A stretch of DNA of 64,000 bases from Ureibacillus sp. FSL W7-1570 (GCF_038593265.1 NZ_CP151979.1:1178001-1242000), one strand, 5' to 3'. Shown: positions 8,745 through 18,057, numbered from the stretch's first letter. The notes: a model not told the origin generated them from the sequence alone. Numbers and translations are program-made.

Positions 8745-10241
8745 TTAATGCTTCAAGATTTTTAATATGTGATCCATCACAACCAGGTTATTGACAACGA
8801 CCACCTGCAATTTCTTTCTTGTTCTGCTGATGTTTTGGTAAAGCATTTTCGCCGGATGATAATACGGTTTCCTGCACTCCACTTTCGCCGCCAGTCTGTT
8901 ATTCGGCTTATAGTAAAAAGTTTCATCAATCACTGCCGCGACTTGATCGAACTCTTGCCCAATCACATCCGCGGTGGTCACCGCCATTGGATGGTTTCTG
9001 GATGGATCTATGTATCTGGAAGGAGTGAAATCGATCACTTTCCATCCGGCTTCCTGCAAAAAATTCAAGTAGCTTTTCGTAGCCTGGACGGAGGAAAAAT
9101 ATTGGATGCTCACATTGGAATATTGCTGCATCGGCACCTGTGATGACAAATCAAACAATTTTTTGATGAATGAATGGATTTCTTTATTGTATCGGACCAC
9201 TTCCGTCAATTCGTATTTCACCGGTTTCAATGTCGTTTCAATGAGTTTCGGTATTTTATTTTTCATTTCAAAAGCCGTCAACACTTGGCTCGGATCATAA
9301 GAAAAAATGCATTTTGTTTTCGACTTTTCAAGGAGTCGGATAAATTCCTGCAACTTCTTAAGATACAGCCGCTGTGCCTCATCAAAAATGATCAAGTCAT
9401 ATTTGGATAAATTGCTTTCATCATGGATGACATCATGGAACTTGCTGATGGGGACGATCGGCCACCGATATTCTTGGATCAACTTGATATGCCCGCCATT
9501 CAATCGGCCGCAGTTGAAAATAATGACATTTTTTGATTGTCTTATATACTCTTTCGCAATGTCATAGGTGAGCAATGATTTTCCGGTTCCGGGACCACCT
9601 TGGAGGGCAAAGACTTTGGATTGATCGACCAGCTTCGATGTTATGATTTCCCTTTTATATGTACTTTGCTGGGCACTTAAAAAATATTTATCTTCCATAA
9701 ATGCTTCCGTTGCATTAAAGGGGGATACCAAGTAATTCGATGGATCAAACAAATCATCCAAATTTTCGATGACGCGAAGCTGTTGCCGTTGCAATTTTTC
9801 AATTAAAGTATGTATTTCGATTTCATCCACCTGATTATGTTCATTCAACTGATATAATCGGTTTGTCGAAGAAATGTAGGTAAAATTGTAAACGTCCACA
9901 TCCAAAAAATTTAAATAATGCCGGTTTTGAACCAGCTGCTTCGTAACTTTCCCGATATCCCCCTCCCGTTTCAACTCGATATTGATGACGCAATCTTTCC
10001 CGATTCTTAATAAATCAAATTCTTTCCCGATTTGCTTAATCATATAGCCGACATAATAACCATTGTAAATTTCAACCGTTTCGTGCCCTTTTCTTAATGA
10101 TTCCACAAACGCATGCAAATCAAGAAATTCGCTCGTCCTTAATCTTGGGTTGATGCCAAACTGTTCCAAATACTGGATAAAGTTTGTTTCATCCAAATCC
10201 TCTTTCGCATTCAGCAGCGAAAATAAATTGATCGGCTTCAC
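8745..10241 (-). CDS. DUF2075 ATPase/helicase with N-terminal PD-(D/E)XK-like domain
   Basis: 498 residues. Residues 74-91 read EFDLL...INIELK, spacing an Asp (76) and an E-x-K (89-91) as in PD-(D/E)XK nucleases. The second part is a P-loop ATPase of the DUF2075 type: Walker A QGGPGTGKS (214-222), Walker B DLIIFDEAQ (282-290), then helicase-like stretches VTTADVIGQEFDQVAAV and NISRTRKKL near the C-terminus (superfamily-1 motif VI-like). Likely a DNA/RNA-acting nuclease-helicase; a defence or stress role is possible but not shown. It stands alone between rnhC and the transposon insertion. Without the transposon its neighbour would be the LysM-CAP gene now at 23308. Confidence 0.8.
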   Translation of the reverse strand: MKPINLFSLLNAKEDLDETNFIQYLEQFGINPRLRTSEFLDLHAFVESLRKGHETVEIYNGYYVGYMIKQIGKEFDLLRIGKDCVINIELKREGDIGKVTKQLVQNRHYLNFLDVDVYNFTYISSTNRLYQLNEHNQVDEIEIHTLIEKLQRQQLRVIENLDDLFDPSNYLVSPFNATEAFMEDKYFLSAQQSTYKREIITSKLVDQSKVFALQGGPGTGKSLLTYDIAKEYIRQSKNVIIFNCGRLNGGHIKLIQEYRWPIVPISKFHDVIHDESNLSKYDLIIFDEAQRLYLKKLQEFIRLLEKSKTKCIFSYDPSQVLTAFEMKNKIPKLIETTLKPVKYELTEVVRYNKEIHSFIKKLFDLSSQVPMQQYSNVSIQYFSSVQATKSYLNFLQEAGWKVIDFTPSRYIDPSRNHPMAVTTADVIGQEFDQVAAVIDETFYYKPNNRLAAKVECRKPYYHPAKMLYQNISRTRKKLQVVVVNNLVVMDHILKILKH

Positions 10242-10345
10242 TTAAAATATCTCCTTTGAACTAGAATAACCTTTATATGCAAACCACTTTAAACTGAATT
10301 ATAGTCAATTCCCATTTATTAAGCAAAGCGTGTTGCAGAAAAAAA

Positions 10346-10372
10346 GCGCACATTCCTTTAAGAAATGTGCGC
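10346..10372. repeat. Left copy of duplicated 27-bp terminator hairpin (target duplication)
   Basis: Palindrome with arms GCGCACATT and AATGTGCGC, extended by the inner bases. It is identical base for base to 23267-23293. The minus-strand T-run of the original terminator (A-run 10339-10345 on the plus strand) is present only at this copy. It directly abuts the left end of the IS at 10373. Confidence 0.9.
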
Positions 10373-10467
10373 TCAGCTTGTAGACAAAGTCCCTAACTAG
10401 GGGCCAAATCTACAGGCTTTTTTTGTATAATAGGGATAGAATTCTTGGTTAACGGGGGAAATTTAGG

Positions 10468-11823
10468 ATGTTATCGAAGCGTACTGACAATAATCGAAAT
10501 CAATTGGAAATGGTGGCTCTTGATCAATTGGTTCCAGAAAATCATTTGGTAAGGAAGATTGAACAAGCCATAGACTTTGATTTTATTTACGATCTTGTCA
10601 AAGATACCTATTGCCTAGATAACGGAAGGCCTAGTATTGATCCTGTTGTGCTCATTAAAATGGTCTTTGTGCAGTATTTATTTGGTATTCGATCCATGCG
10701 TCAAACGATCAAAGAAATTGAAACCAACGTGGCGTATCGATGGTTCTTAGGATATGGTTTCACAGAGAAAATTCCTCATTTTTCAACGTTCGGCAAGAAT
10801 TATGTTCGTCGTTTTCAAGGTACTGATTTATTTGAACAGATTTTTTATCGTATTTTAAAAGAAGCGATGAATAAAGGATTAGTGGATGCATCTGTTGCCT
10901 TTATTGATTCAACACATGTCAAAGCGAGCGCCAATAAAAAGAAGTTCGATAAGAAAATTGTCCGGGCAGAAACAAAAAGCTATCAAGCGCAATTAGAGTT
11001 AGAGATTAACCAAGACCGTGAAAACCATGGAAAAAAGCCCTTTCCCCCGAAAGAGAAGGAAGAAACCAAGGAAATAAAGGTCAGTACAACCGATCCTGAT
11101 AGTGGCTATTACGTAAAAGATGAACGGGAAAAGATGTTTGCCTATTCTTTTCATACCGCCTGTGATGCAAAAGGCTTTGTCTTAGCTACCAAGGTAACGG
11201 GAGCGAATATTCATGATAGTCAGGTGTTTGGTCAATTACTCGAACAAGTCATCGAAAAAGTAGGCAAACCAACTGCAGTAGCCGTAGATGCCGGATACAA
11301 AACCCCAGCGAATGCGAAAAGTCTATTGGATAAAGAGATTCGTCCAGTCATGCCATATACAAGGCCTAGAACAAAGGACGGTTTCTTTAAAAAGTATGAA
11401 TATGTATACGATGAGCATTATGATTGTTACATCTGCCCAAACAACCAAACTCTTGAATACCGAACAACAACAAGAGAAGGATATCGACAGTACGCTTCGA
11501 AACCGGAAATATGTAAAACGTGCCCATTTTTAGAAAAGTGTACCCAAAGTAAAGATCACACTAAATTTATTCATCGCCACATTTGGGAGCACTATGTGGA
11601 AGAAGTCGACCACTTAAGACATACAGAAATCAATAGAAATATATATGATAAGCGCAAAGAAACGATTGAACGGGTCTTTGCCGATGGAAAAGAGAAGCAT
11701 GGCATGCGATGGACAACTCTACGAGGACTGGAAAAATTGTCCATGCAGGCGATGCTTACTTTCGCTGCCATGAACTTAAAGAAAATGGCAAACTGGACAT
11801 GGAAAAGACCATGTCCAGCCTAA
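10468..11823 (+). CDS. IS1182-type transposase (copy A)
   Basis: 451-residue DDE transposase of the IS1182/IS5-like group. It has an N-terminal domain with DFDFIYDLVKDTY and GRPSIDPVVLIKM, a catalytic core with FIDSTHVKASANKKK (first Asp), AVDAGYKTPANAKSL (second Asp) and ETIERVFADGKEKHGMRW (Glu), and a Cys cluster (CKTCPFLEKC). Differs from the copy at 20030 at two residues (Asn/Asp in VPE-N/D-HL and Lys/Asn in PPKE-K/N-EET). Start ATG 10468 lies 95 bases inside the left end; a -10-like TATAAT occurs in the left end. Intact and probably functional. Confidence 0.93.
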   Translation: MLSKRTDNNRNQLEMVALDQLVPENHLVRKIEQAIDFDFIYDLVKDTYCLDNGRPSIDPVVLIKMVFVQYLFGIRSMRQTIKEIETNVAYRWFLGYGFTEKIPHFSTFGKNYVRRFQGTDLFEQIFYRILKEAMNKGLVDASVAFIDSTHVKASANKKKFDKKIVRAETKSYQAQLELEINQDRENHGKKPFPPKEKEETKEIKVSTTDPDSGYYVKDEREKMFAYSFHTACDAKGFVLATKVTGANIHDSQVFGQLLEQVIEKVGKPTAVAVDAGYKTPANAKSLLDKEIRPVMPYTRPRTKDGFFKKYEYVYDEHYDCYICPNNQTLEYRTTTREGYRQYASKPEICKTCPFLEKCTQSKDHTKFIHRHIWEHYVEEVDHLRHTEINRNIYDKRKETIERVFADGKEKHGMRWTTLRGLEKLSMQAMLTFAAMNLKKMANWTWKRPCPA

Positions 11824-11860
11824 ATAAGAGAAGAATCTTAGAAAATGATGAGCAAAAAAA

Positions 11861-11903
11861 GACAAATCCCAACTCAAATGAAGCATTTGAGTTGGGGTTT
11901 GTC
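11861..11903 (+). terminator. Hairpin terminator inside the right end of IS copy A
   Basis: A 20-bp stem (11861-11880 with 11884-11903) with one G-T pair and a 3-base loop. The outer six base pairs are GACAAA/TTTGTC. In copy B the same outer arms are present but the middle is replaced by another IS (21429-23250). Confidence 0.8.
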
Positions 11904-11913
11904 GACAGTCTGA

Positions 11914-11936
11914 TGAGCTGTTGACACAACAGCTCA
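11914..11936. repeat. Hairpin abutting the right end of IS copy A
   Basis: Arms TGAGCTGTTG and CAACAGCTCA around a 3-base centre, followed by TTTGTTTT on the plus strand. It looks like a former intrinsic terminator used as the insertion target. Confidence 0.7.
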
Positions 11937-11945
11937 TTTGTTTTA

Positions 11946-13040
11946 AAGTTGTATTTTATCGCATTTGTTTTATCACATTCAAGATATAAATATGTAGAAT
12001 GGCTCGATCGACCTTTTCGTACTTCCGATATGATTCGAATGCATGAAAATGCATTTGAATACTTTGGAGGAATGCCAGAAGAAATGGTCTATGACCAAGA
12101 TGCGTTATTAGCAGTTAGTGAAAATGCAGGTGATTTAATTCTTACAGCTGAATTTACTAAATATCATCATACCCGTAAATTTAATGTTTATTTATGTAGA
12201 AAGAGTGATCCGGAATCAAAAGGTAAAATTGAACAGGTTGTGAAATTTGTAAAAAATAATTTTAGCAAAAATCGAGTATTCGATCATCTTTCAGATTGGA
12301 ATCAATCGTGCCACGCTTGGTTGAAAAGAACAGGAAACTATAAAGTTCATCATAATACGAAAAAGAGACCTTCTGAAGTGCACGCCCTGGAAAAGCAACA
12401 CTTAAAGAAAGTCTCTGGTACTTACATTTTCGCAAATGTTTCAACTCCAAGTATAACAAGAAATATCCATAAGGACAATGTTATTCGTTATGAAGGAAAT
12501 CGATATAGCGTTCCTAAAGGAACATATAGAGCAGATGCCCCAAATCTTGCTTATTTACAAGAAGAGGATGGTTGGTTAATTATTCGACTGAAAGAAACTG
12601 GGATGGAGTTAGCAAAGCACCGAATATCCGAAGGAAAAGGATTGATTATTACAGATCCCTCCCATCGGGAACATAGCACAAGTAAACGAGATCTTTTAAT
12701 TCATCAAATTCAAGAAACATTCATAGATAAAGAGAATATTCAATGGTTAATACACAAATTGAAAGAACGATATCCACGTCATTTAGTGGATCAACTCAAA
12801 GTACTACAACAAGCCATCAGAATTTACCCAAATCATTGTGAGGAAGCTTTATCTGAAATGAAGAAACTTGGAATGACCAGTGCAAATGATTTTCGGGATA
12901 TTGCACATGCATTATCTGTACAATATCAAAAAAGTTCACCTAAAATCGTTGAATTGAATGAGAAGTATAAAGATTTATCAGCACCAGAACGATCCGAAGA
13001 CATTTATTTAAAAGTCTTATCTGGAGGTGAAAATGAATGA
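11946..13040 (+). pseudogene. istA: IS21 transposase IstA, 5'-truncated
   Basis: The readable frame begins KLYFIAFVLSHSRYKYVEWLDRPF, which in full-length IstA lies inside the integrase-like catalytic core, so the N-terminal helix-turn-helix and first catalytic Asp are lost. The remaining part keeps MVYDQDALL (second Asp region), SDPESKGKIEQVVKFVKNNF (Glu region) and the C-terminal domain. No ATG with an SD is present. It can be opened only from a TTG at 11949, and a product lacking the first catalytic residue should be inactive. Confidence 0.85.
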
Positions 13041-13792
13041 ATCATCATCCCTATGAAATTTTACAAGATAAATGTCGTACCTTGCGCCTCGCTGAGACGG
13101 CTAAAGAATTACCGAATTTACTCCGTGAAGCTGAAGCAAAGAATTGGACATATCATGAACTGGTTTATGAAATCTTAAGCTATGAGATGCGATGTAGAGA
13201 GCAGAAAAATAATGAGAGATTAATGAAATGGGCAGAGTTCCCAGAAATATTGACGTTTGATACCTATGATTTGAAGGAACAAACAGCTCTTGGTGAAAAA
13301 CAACTAAATGTATTAAAAGAACTGAATTGGATTGAAGAATTTTTTACTTTAATTTTGATGGGACCAACAGGAGCAGGAAAAACACATTTATCCGTTGCAT
13401 TAGGAATACACGCTGTGGAGAGAGGATACAAAGTATCCTTTGTCTCCATGAATCAGCTTATGTATATTTTAAAAACAAAAGAATATATCAATAAATCTAA
13501 AATACGCTACAAACGTATTATAGCTTCGGATTTAATTATTATTGATGATGTCATGTACATGACTTACGAGACTCAGGAAGCCAATCTATTTTTCCAGTTT
13601 ATCTATGATTTATATGATAAAGCAGCATTCATTCTAACCTCTAATAAAGGGCCAAATGAATGGGGAAAATTTCTTGGTGATCCTACTTTAACAACAGCTA
13701 TACTTGACCGTTTATTACATAGGAGTGAAATTATCACTTTCGATAACGAAACGGATAGCATTCGTATGAAATACAGAAAGGTATTATTTTAA
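13037..13792 (+). CDS. istB: IS21 helper ATPase IstB
   Basis: 251-residue DnaC/IstB-like AAA+ ATPase that assists IstA in target capture. Walker A GPTGAGKTH (about residue 110), Walker B LIIIDDVMYM and the sensor stretch FILTSNKGPNEWG are visible. Start ATG 13037 overlaps the istA stop in ATGA. Full length and apparently intact although its partner is broken. Confidence 0.92.
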   Translation: MNHHPYEILQDKCRTLRLAETAKELPNLLREAEAKNWTYHELVYEILSYEMRCREQKNNERLMKWAEFPEILTFDTYDLKEQTALGEKQLNVLKELNWIEEFFTLILMGPTGAGKTHLSVALGIHAVERGYKVSFVSMNQLMYILKTKEYINKSKIRYKRIIASDLIIIDDVMYMTYETQEANLFFQFIYDLYDKAAFILTSNKGPNEWGKFLGDPTLTTAILDRLLHRSEIITFDNETDSIRMKYRKVLF

Positions 13793-13894
13793 TTTAGCAA
13801 ACTGTTGAATCTTAATTGTAGAAAACTGTTTAAAATTATTTGTGGAAAATTGTTTAATTCTACTTGACGGTTACACCCATGTGACAAAACATAA

Positions 13895-13953
13895 AAAAAA
13901 TAAAAAAAAGGAGACATTCAAAACATCGTAACGATGTATAAATGCCTCTTCTT
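13895..13953 (-). terminator. Terminator of the kinase/ABC/regulator operon
   Basis: An imperfect long hairpin (arms around GAGACATT... and ...AATGCCTC with inner ACATCG/CGATGT) whose minus-strand 3' side runs into a T-rich tract (A-runs at about 13891-13908 on the plus strand). It lies about 50-100 bases beyond the stop of the histidine kinase gene. Confidence 0.6.
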
Positions 13954-14002
13954 AATTTCTTTATTCCGTTGAATACTTTAGAAATACCTATTTACAATCG
14001 AT

Positions 14003-14908
14003 TCATTTCTTTACCGTTTTCCACTCACAAATGATTGACAACTGACCATCATTTAATTTGCTAGAAATAGAGCCGTTCATTTTTTCCATTAGACTTTTTA
14101 CAATCGATAAACCCAAGCCAGTGCTTTTCCCAGAACGAGATTGGTCAGCCATATAAAAACGATCAAACATATGCTGAACATCTTGTTCCGTTAACGAAAG
14201 AGCATCATTGGTAATCATTAGACTTGCAACACCATTTTGTTCTTCTAGCCTGATCATGATATTCCCATCAGCGTGCTTTAACGTATTAGAAAGTAAATTT
14301 TCAATTACACGTGTAACAGCTGAATGATCAGCAAAAATAGTGACATTGTTCTCTAAGCCTTCAATTGTTGGCTCCAATCTTTTTTCCTGAAAACGATCAT
14401 AAAAACTTACCAATACTTCTGTCAATAATTTAGTCAAGTTTATTCGTTGTAATTTTAACTCGTAATCAGTGGACTCTAGAACACTCAGTTCAAAAAAATC
14501 ATTCAATAAACGTTCCAATCTTTTTGCACGGTCAAATGCAATAGCCAACAATTCTTTTTTTTCGACTTCTGACAGATTTTCATTATTTGCGATCTGAATA
14601 TAACCAATAATGGATGTAAGAGGTGTACGCAAATCATGAGACATATTTGCCACTGCTTGTCGTTGTTCTTTTTCAAAAAGGACCCTTTTTCGATTTTCCA
14701 TTACATACAAGTCAATTAAACGATTGACTTCAACTCCTAAATGCTCAATATCTTGATCAATGAGTGTAATATCAATTTTTTTATTTGTTTTACGATTGTT
14801 ATACAATTGTAACTGTCTCACGATCTTTCTCACTTCATTTTTAAAAGAAAAAAGCCGAGTGAGTGCAATAAAAGTAATGATAACTAACGTTATAACAATA
14901 AAAATCAC
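14003..14908 (-). CDS. Sensor histidine kinase of an ABC-linked two-component system
   Basis: About 301 residues: a single N-terminal membrane helix (first 20 residues), a linker, then HisKA with MSHDLRTPLTSIIGY (phospho-accepting His near residue 91) and HATPase with NLLSNTLKHA and the G-box GKSTGLGLSIV. It lacks an extracellular sensor domain, as seen in kinases that sense through a partner ABC transporter. GTG 14908 is chosen for its 9-base spacing from GGCGG; GTG 14917 would directly abut that SD. It is the last gene of the run and 9 bases beyond the permease. It probably phosphorylates the regulator at 16694. Confidence 0.9.
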   Translation of the reverse strand: MIFIVITLVIITFIALTRLFSFKNEVRKIVRQLQLYNNRKTNKKIDITLIDQDIEHLGVEVNRLIDLYVMENRKRVLFEKEQRQAVANMSHDLRTPLTSIIGYIQIANNENLSEVEKKELLAIAFDRAKRLERLLNDFFELSVLESTDYELKLQRINLTKLLTEVLVSFYDRFQEKRLEPTIEGLENNVTIFADHSAVTRVIENLLSNTLKHADGNIMIRLEEQNGVASLMITNDALSLTEQDVQHMFDRFYMADQSRSGKSTGLGLSIVKSLMEKMNGSISSKLNDGQLSIICEWKTVKK

Positions 14909-14926
14909 TGCTCCCACCCGCCTTTT

Positions 14927-15694
14927 TTATTTGATTTCTTTTCGATTAAATATAAAAATACCACAGAAAACAATGAAAATTAAGGAAACAGTACCAACGA
15001 TAAGAGCTGTAAGCATTTGGCCCTTCGTCATTATCGGAGTAAATACATCACTAAACTGTTGAAATATAGAATACTTATACAAAAATTCAATAACAGATGA
15101 CATAGGTAGCTTTTCAACAACAAATATTACAATAGTAAATAAAATCGAAAAAATAATCGTTTTACCACTATCTTCGGTCACGACAGCAAACAACGTTATT
15201 AACGCTATATAGCTTAGAAAAGGGAGTAAAAATAATCCAAATGACCTTGCTAAGTATAGAAGACCAACATTGTTTAGGATATCACCATGACCTAATAATA
15301 ATACCATTAAAAGACCTATGATTAATGGAATGAATATTGTAATAAGAACCGCACCCAATGAAAAAACAAGAAACTTCGCTAAAAATATATGGGAGCGTTT
15401 ATTTCCACTCATAACTTGATTTTTTATAACACTACTAGGTGAAAAATCAACGGCGATATAAAATCCAGCCAATGTGCTAACAATTAAATTGAAAAATAAT
15501 AACGTTATAAATGGAGATAATGCATTTAATTTACCTAATCCTACTTGCATAAAATTAGTATTGTCCATTATCCACCAATCAATCATTACTAAATAATGTA
15601 ATAGCAAACTGACACCCGTTACGATTACAGTAATACCCCAAAATGACCGGTTCCTTTTTAATTTATATAATTCTGCTAGAATTAAATTAGTCAT
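14927..15694 (-). CDS. ABC transporter permease, peptide-resistance (BcrB/LanG-like) type
   Basis: 255 residues with six predicted membrane helices and no large extracellular loop, as in ABC-2 permeases for bacitracin or lantibiotic immunity. ATG 15694 has SD GGAG with 7-base spacing and overlaps the end of the ATPase gene by 8 bases, indicating coupling. Substrate cannot be deduced; a cationic or lantibiotic-like peptide is the usual one for such modules. Confidence 0.85.
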   Translation of the reverse strand: MTNLILAELYKLKRNRSFWGITVIVTGVSLLLHYLVMIDWWIMDNTNFMQVGLGKLNALSPFITLLFFNLIVSTLAGFYIAVDFSPSSVIKNQVMSGNKRSHIFLAKFLVFSLGAVLITIFIPLIIGLLMVLLLGHGDILNNVGLLYLARSFGLFLLPFLSYIALITLFAVVTEDSGKTIIFSILFTIVIFVVEKLPMSSVIEFLYKYSIFQQFSDVFTPIMTKGQMLTALIVGTVSLIFIVFCGIFIFNRKEIK

Positions 15695-16610
15695 ATGTTG
15701 CATCTCCAATCCGTTTTGAAAAATAGTTCTCTAAACTATCACCATTTAGTGAGAGATGTTCTAATATAAGTCCACGATTGGTTAAAATACGAGAAACGGT
15801 CCGAATATCATCGAGATAGTTATAAAGTTTTATGGTCCCATCTGGCATTACTTCAAAATCATCTGCTTGTAATTGTTCTTCTAAGACCGTAGCTCCCAGT
15901 TGTGGTTGATCAACCTTAATCCGCAAATGTTGTCTGCATTTTTCATCTAATTCTTTTGTTGTCATTTCCTCTAACAACCGTCCTTTGTGAATAATACCGA
16001 AACATGTTGCGGTTTTGTATAGTTCCGTTAAAATATGGCTAGATATTAAAACTGTAAGTCCTTTTTCCCGATTTAATTTATGAATTAACTCCCTCATTTC
16101 AACAATTCCCATTGGATCAAGTCCATTTGTTGGTTCATCGAGAATTAAAAATTCTGGATCGCTTAATAAGGCAATAGCAAGCCCTAGCCTTTGTTTCATT
16201 CCTAGAGAAAAGTTTTTCACTTTTTTCTTCCCTAAATCTTGAAGACCGACTAGTTCCAACGTTTCACTTATACATGTTTTACCTGGAATCCCTTTTTGTA
16301 AGCGATGCACTTCTAGGTTTTCAGAAGCTGACATATTTGGAAAAAGTGCTGGATGTTCAATAATCGCACCAATTCTTTTTTGGGCTTCACATAAGTTTTT
16401 AGATTGATATTCACCAAAAATATGGATAGTTCCACTTGTCGGAAAAGCTAGTCCTGTAATTAACCGTAATAATGTTGATTTTCCAGCACCATTTTGACCA
16501 ATTAAACCATAAATTTCACCCTTTTTAATATTGATATTGACATCCTTTAAAGCATAATCATGATGATATTTTTTTGTTAATCCATTTGTACGTAAAATAT
16601 ACTCATCCAT
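15687..16610 (-). CDS. ABC transporter ATPase, peptide-resistance (BcrA-like) type
   Basis: 307 residues: Walker A GQNGAGKST (38-46), signature FSLGMKQRLGLA, Walker B FLILDEPTNGLDP, H-loop ISSHI, plus the roughly 90-residue C-terminal extension found in BcrA-type ATPases. Start ATG 16610 follows GGGGGG at 8-base spacing. It forms the exporter with the permease at 14927. Its own promoter region (16620-16700) holds four regularly spaced TTAAGA motifs. Confidence 0.92.
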   Translation of the reverse strand: MDEYILRTNGLTKKYHHDYALKDVNINIKKGEIYGLIGQNGAGKSTLLRLITGLAFPTSGTIHIFGEYQSKNLCEAQKRIGAIIEHPALFPNMSASENLEVHRLQKGIPGKTCISETLELVGLQDLGKKKVKNFSLGMKQRLGLAIALLSDPEFLILDEPTNGLDPMGIVEMRELIHKLNREKGLTVLISSHILTELYKTATCFGIIHKGRLLEEMTTKELDEKCRQHLRIKVDQPQLGATVLEEQLQADDFEVMPDGTIKLYNYLDDIRTVSRILTNRGLILEHLSLNGDSLENYFSKRIGDATYD

Positions 16611-16659
16611 TTGTGTATCCCCCCATTTCGGACATTAACTATAATATGGAACATAATAA

Positions 16660-16699
16660 TTAAGAGAGGCTTAAGATAAATCTTAAGAAAAGCTTAAGA
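16660..16699. promoter_or_regulatory. Array of four TTAAGA motifs upstream of the ABC operon
   Basis: TTAAGA occurs at 16660, 16671, 16683 and 16694 on the plus strand, i.e. steps of 11, 12 and 11 bases, one helical turn each. It lies just upstream of a -10-like TATTAT (16641-16646, minus strand) for the ABC operon and extends into the last bases of the regulator gene. Regular direct repeats are typical of OmpR-type regulator binding; the same hexamer recurs at 18058-18087. Confidence 0.6.
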
Positions 16700-17383
16700 T
16701 TTCATCCGATAACCCATTCCCCATATTGTTTCAATATACTCTTCATTTGGATTTGCCTTCGTAAGCTTATTTCGAAGGTTACTTACATGTACATTTACCG
16801 TGTTATCATCTCCGTGATACGGCTCATTCCATACACTCTCGAAAACATTAGCTTTAGAAAAAACTTTATACGGTGTTGTCATTAATAGTTTTAATATATT
16901 GAACTCCCGAGCGGTAAGAGAAACATTGACACCATTGACCAAAACAGTCTTCGAATCTAAATCAAGTTGAATATCTTTATGAGTTAATATTTGCTTTTTC
17001 GGTTCATTCGGGTAGCGAGTTCTCCGTAGAAGCGAATCAATCCTAGCAGATACTTCATCAATATCAAAAGGTTTTGAGATAAAGTCATCAGCACCTTTTC
17101 GCAAACTCGTAATTTTCGTTCTCTTTTCATTTTTAGCTGAAATGATAATAACCGGCGTAGATCCTTTTTCTGTAATTTTTTCAAGTACTTCTTCTCCTGC
17201 CATGCCCGGTAACATTAAATCTAGCAACACTAAATCCCACTGTTGTTTTTCTAAATATAATAGTGCCTCTGTCCCAGAATAAGCCGGTTGGGGATGATAG
17301 TTGCTCATTTTAATAATTCGACATAAAAGTTGATTTATGTCATTATCATCTTCAACAACTAAAATGTTAATCATGTCATTCAT
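16694..17383 (-). CDS. OmpR-family response regulator
   Basis: 229 residues. The receiver domain has the acidic pair EDD (11-13), phospho-acceptor Asp 55 in LVLLDLMLPG and Lys in ISKPFD. The C-terminal winged helix ends with ...NTVNVHVSNLRNKL and ETIWGMGYRM. ATG 17383 is preferred: it follows GGAAGGG at suitable spacing, while upstream in-frame codons encode a charged non-family tail. Partner of the kinase at 14003 and likely ligand of the TTAAGA arrays. Confidence 0.93.
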   Translation of the reverse strand: MNDMINILVVEDDNDINQLLCRIIKMSNYHPQPAYSGTEALLYLEKQQWDLVLLDLMLPGMAGEEVLEKITEKGSTPVIIISAKNEKRTKITSLRKGADDFISKPFDIDEVSARIDSLLRRTRYPNEPKKQILTHKDIQLDLDSKTVLVNGVNVSLTAREFNILKLLMTTPYKVFSKANVFESVWNEPYHGDDNTVNVHVSNLRNKLTKANPNEEYIETIWGMGYRMKS

Positions 17384-17411
17384 TGTAATCCCTTCCTTTC
17401 TTCCTTTAATC

Positions 17412-17993
17412 TTACATTTCAACTGGGATCAATGAGATTGGGTAACTCCTTATATTTCTTTCATCTTTATTAATGTAATCATGAAGTTGACCTTCATATA
17501 CCTGTTCCAATCCGTTTATTACTTGTAAATCGTTCGGAGCGATAAGGGATATCGGTTTTCTAAAATCAACAACGTTACTATTTTTTAATACTGACGCCAC
17601 AAATTGTGAACAAAAAAATGCTTTCTTTCTTTTTATTGGTTTATTGATGATAAAACCAAATAACCCGATAAAATTATAACGAAAGTCTTCTTTTTGTTTA
17701 TCCATTTTTGTTACATATGCTTTCATCTTTTTTAATTGTTCATCGGTTACTGAAAGTGAATAAATGATACAATTGGCATTTTTAAATAAACCTTCCTCTA
17801 CATTCTCTTTAACAAGTCCCCCATCAAAAGGGTTATTCACTTTTTTCCGTCCAAAGCTATATACCTCTGATAATTCAGCATCAAAGGATATTGATGCATG
17901 ATTATAAGGTTTTTTTGTAAATATTTTGATTAACCTTGTAAATAGTGTACCTGTATCCGTTAAAAGAATATATATCTTTTTTTCTTTCATCAT
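17412..17993 (-). CDS. Permuted NlpC/P60-like (YiiX/DUF830-type) putative cysteine hydrolase
   Basis: 193 residues. The layout NHASIS (His 32), a Glu at 43 and a later FFCSQFVA (Cys 128) is the circularly permuted papain-like arrangement, with His first and Cys second, known from the YiiX/LRAT group. There is no signal peptide or membrane helix, so it should act in the cytoplasm, on an amide, peptide or lipid substrate that cannot be named. ATG 17993 follows AAGGGGG at 8-base spacing. It sits directly upstream of the regulator gene with three TTAAG-type motifs behind its promoter, so it probably belongs to the same regulon. Confidence 0.65.
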   Translation of the reverse strand: MMKEKKIYILLTDTGTLFTRLIKIFTKKPYNHASISFDAELSEVYSFGRKKVNNPFDGGLVKENVEEGLFKNANCIIYSLSVTDEQLKKMKAYVTKMDKQKEDFRYNFIGLFGFIINKPIKRKKAFFCSQFVASVLKNSNVVDFRKPISLIAPNDLQVINGLEQVYEGQLHDYINKDERNIRSYPISLIPVEM

Positions 17994-18057
17994 TCGAATA
18001 TCCCCCTTATCTGTTATCGAATGGTGTATTTAATATACAAAACAAAACATAAAAAGA

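Larger units (their letters stand above)
10373..11913 (+). mobile_element. IS1182-type insertion sequence, copy A (1541 bp)
   Basis: Ends were set by comparing with the copy starting at 19935. The terminal inverted repeats are TCAGCTTGTAGACAAA (left) and, inverted, TCAGACTGTCGACAAA (right), matching at 13 of 16 positions. A single transposase gene is followed by a terminator hairpin just inside the right end. The left end abuts the hairpin at 10346-10372 and the right end abuts a different 23-bp hairpin at 11914-11936. Confidence 0.88.
11937..13875 (+). mobile_element. Left-truncated IS21-family element
   Basis: Contains a 5'-truncated istA and a complete istB in the IS21 arrangement, with ATGA overlap between them. 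The right end carries two related direct repeats, TTGTAGAAAACTGTTTA (about 13816) and TTTGTGGAAAATTGTTTA (about 13840), typical of IS21 ends, and probably finishes at ...GACGGTTACA (13875). The left end and about the first quarter of istA are missing at the junction with IS copy A. Confidence 0.75.

Noticed and set aside
12262-12459. 65-residue minus-strand frame inside istA
   Set aside because: Antisense to clear transposase coding sequence; no ribosome binding site.
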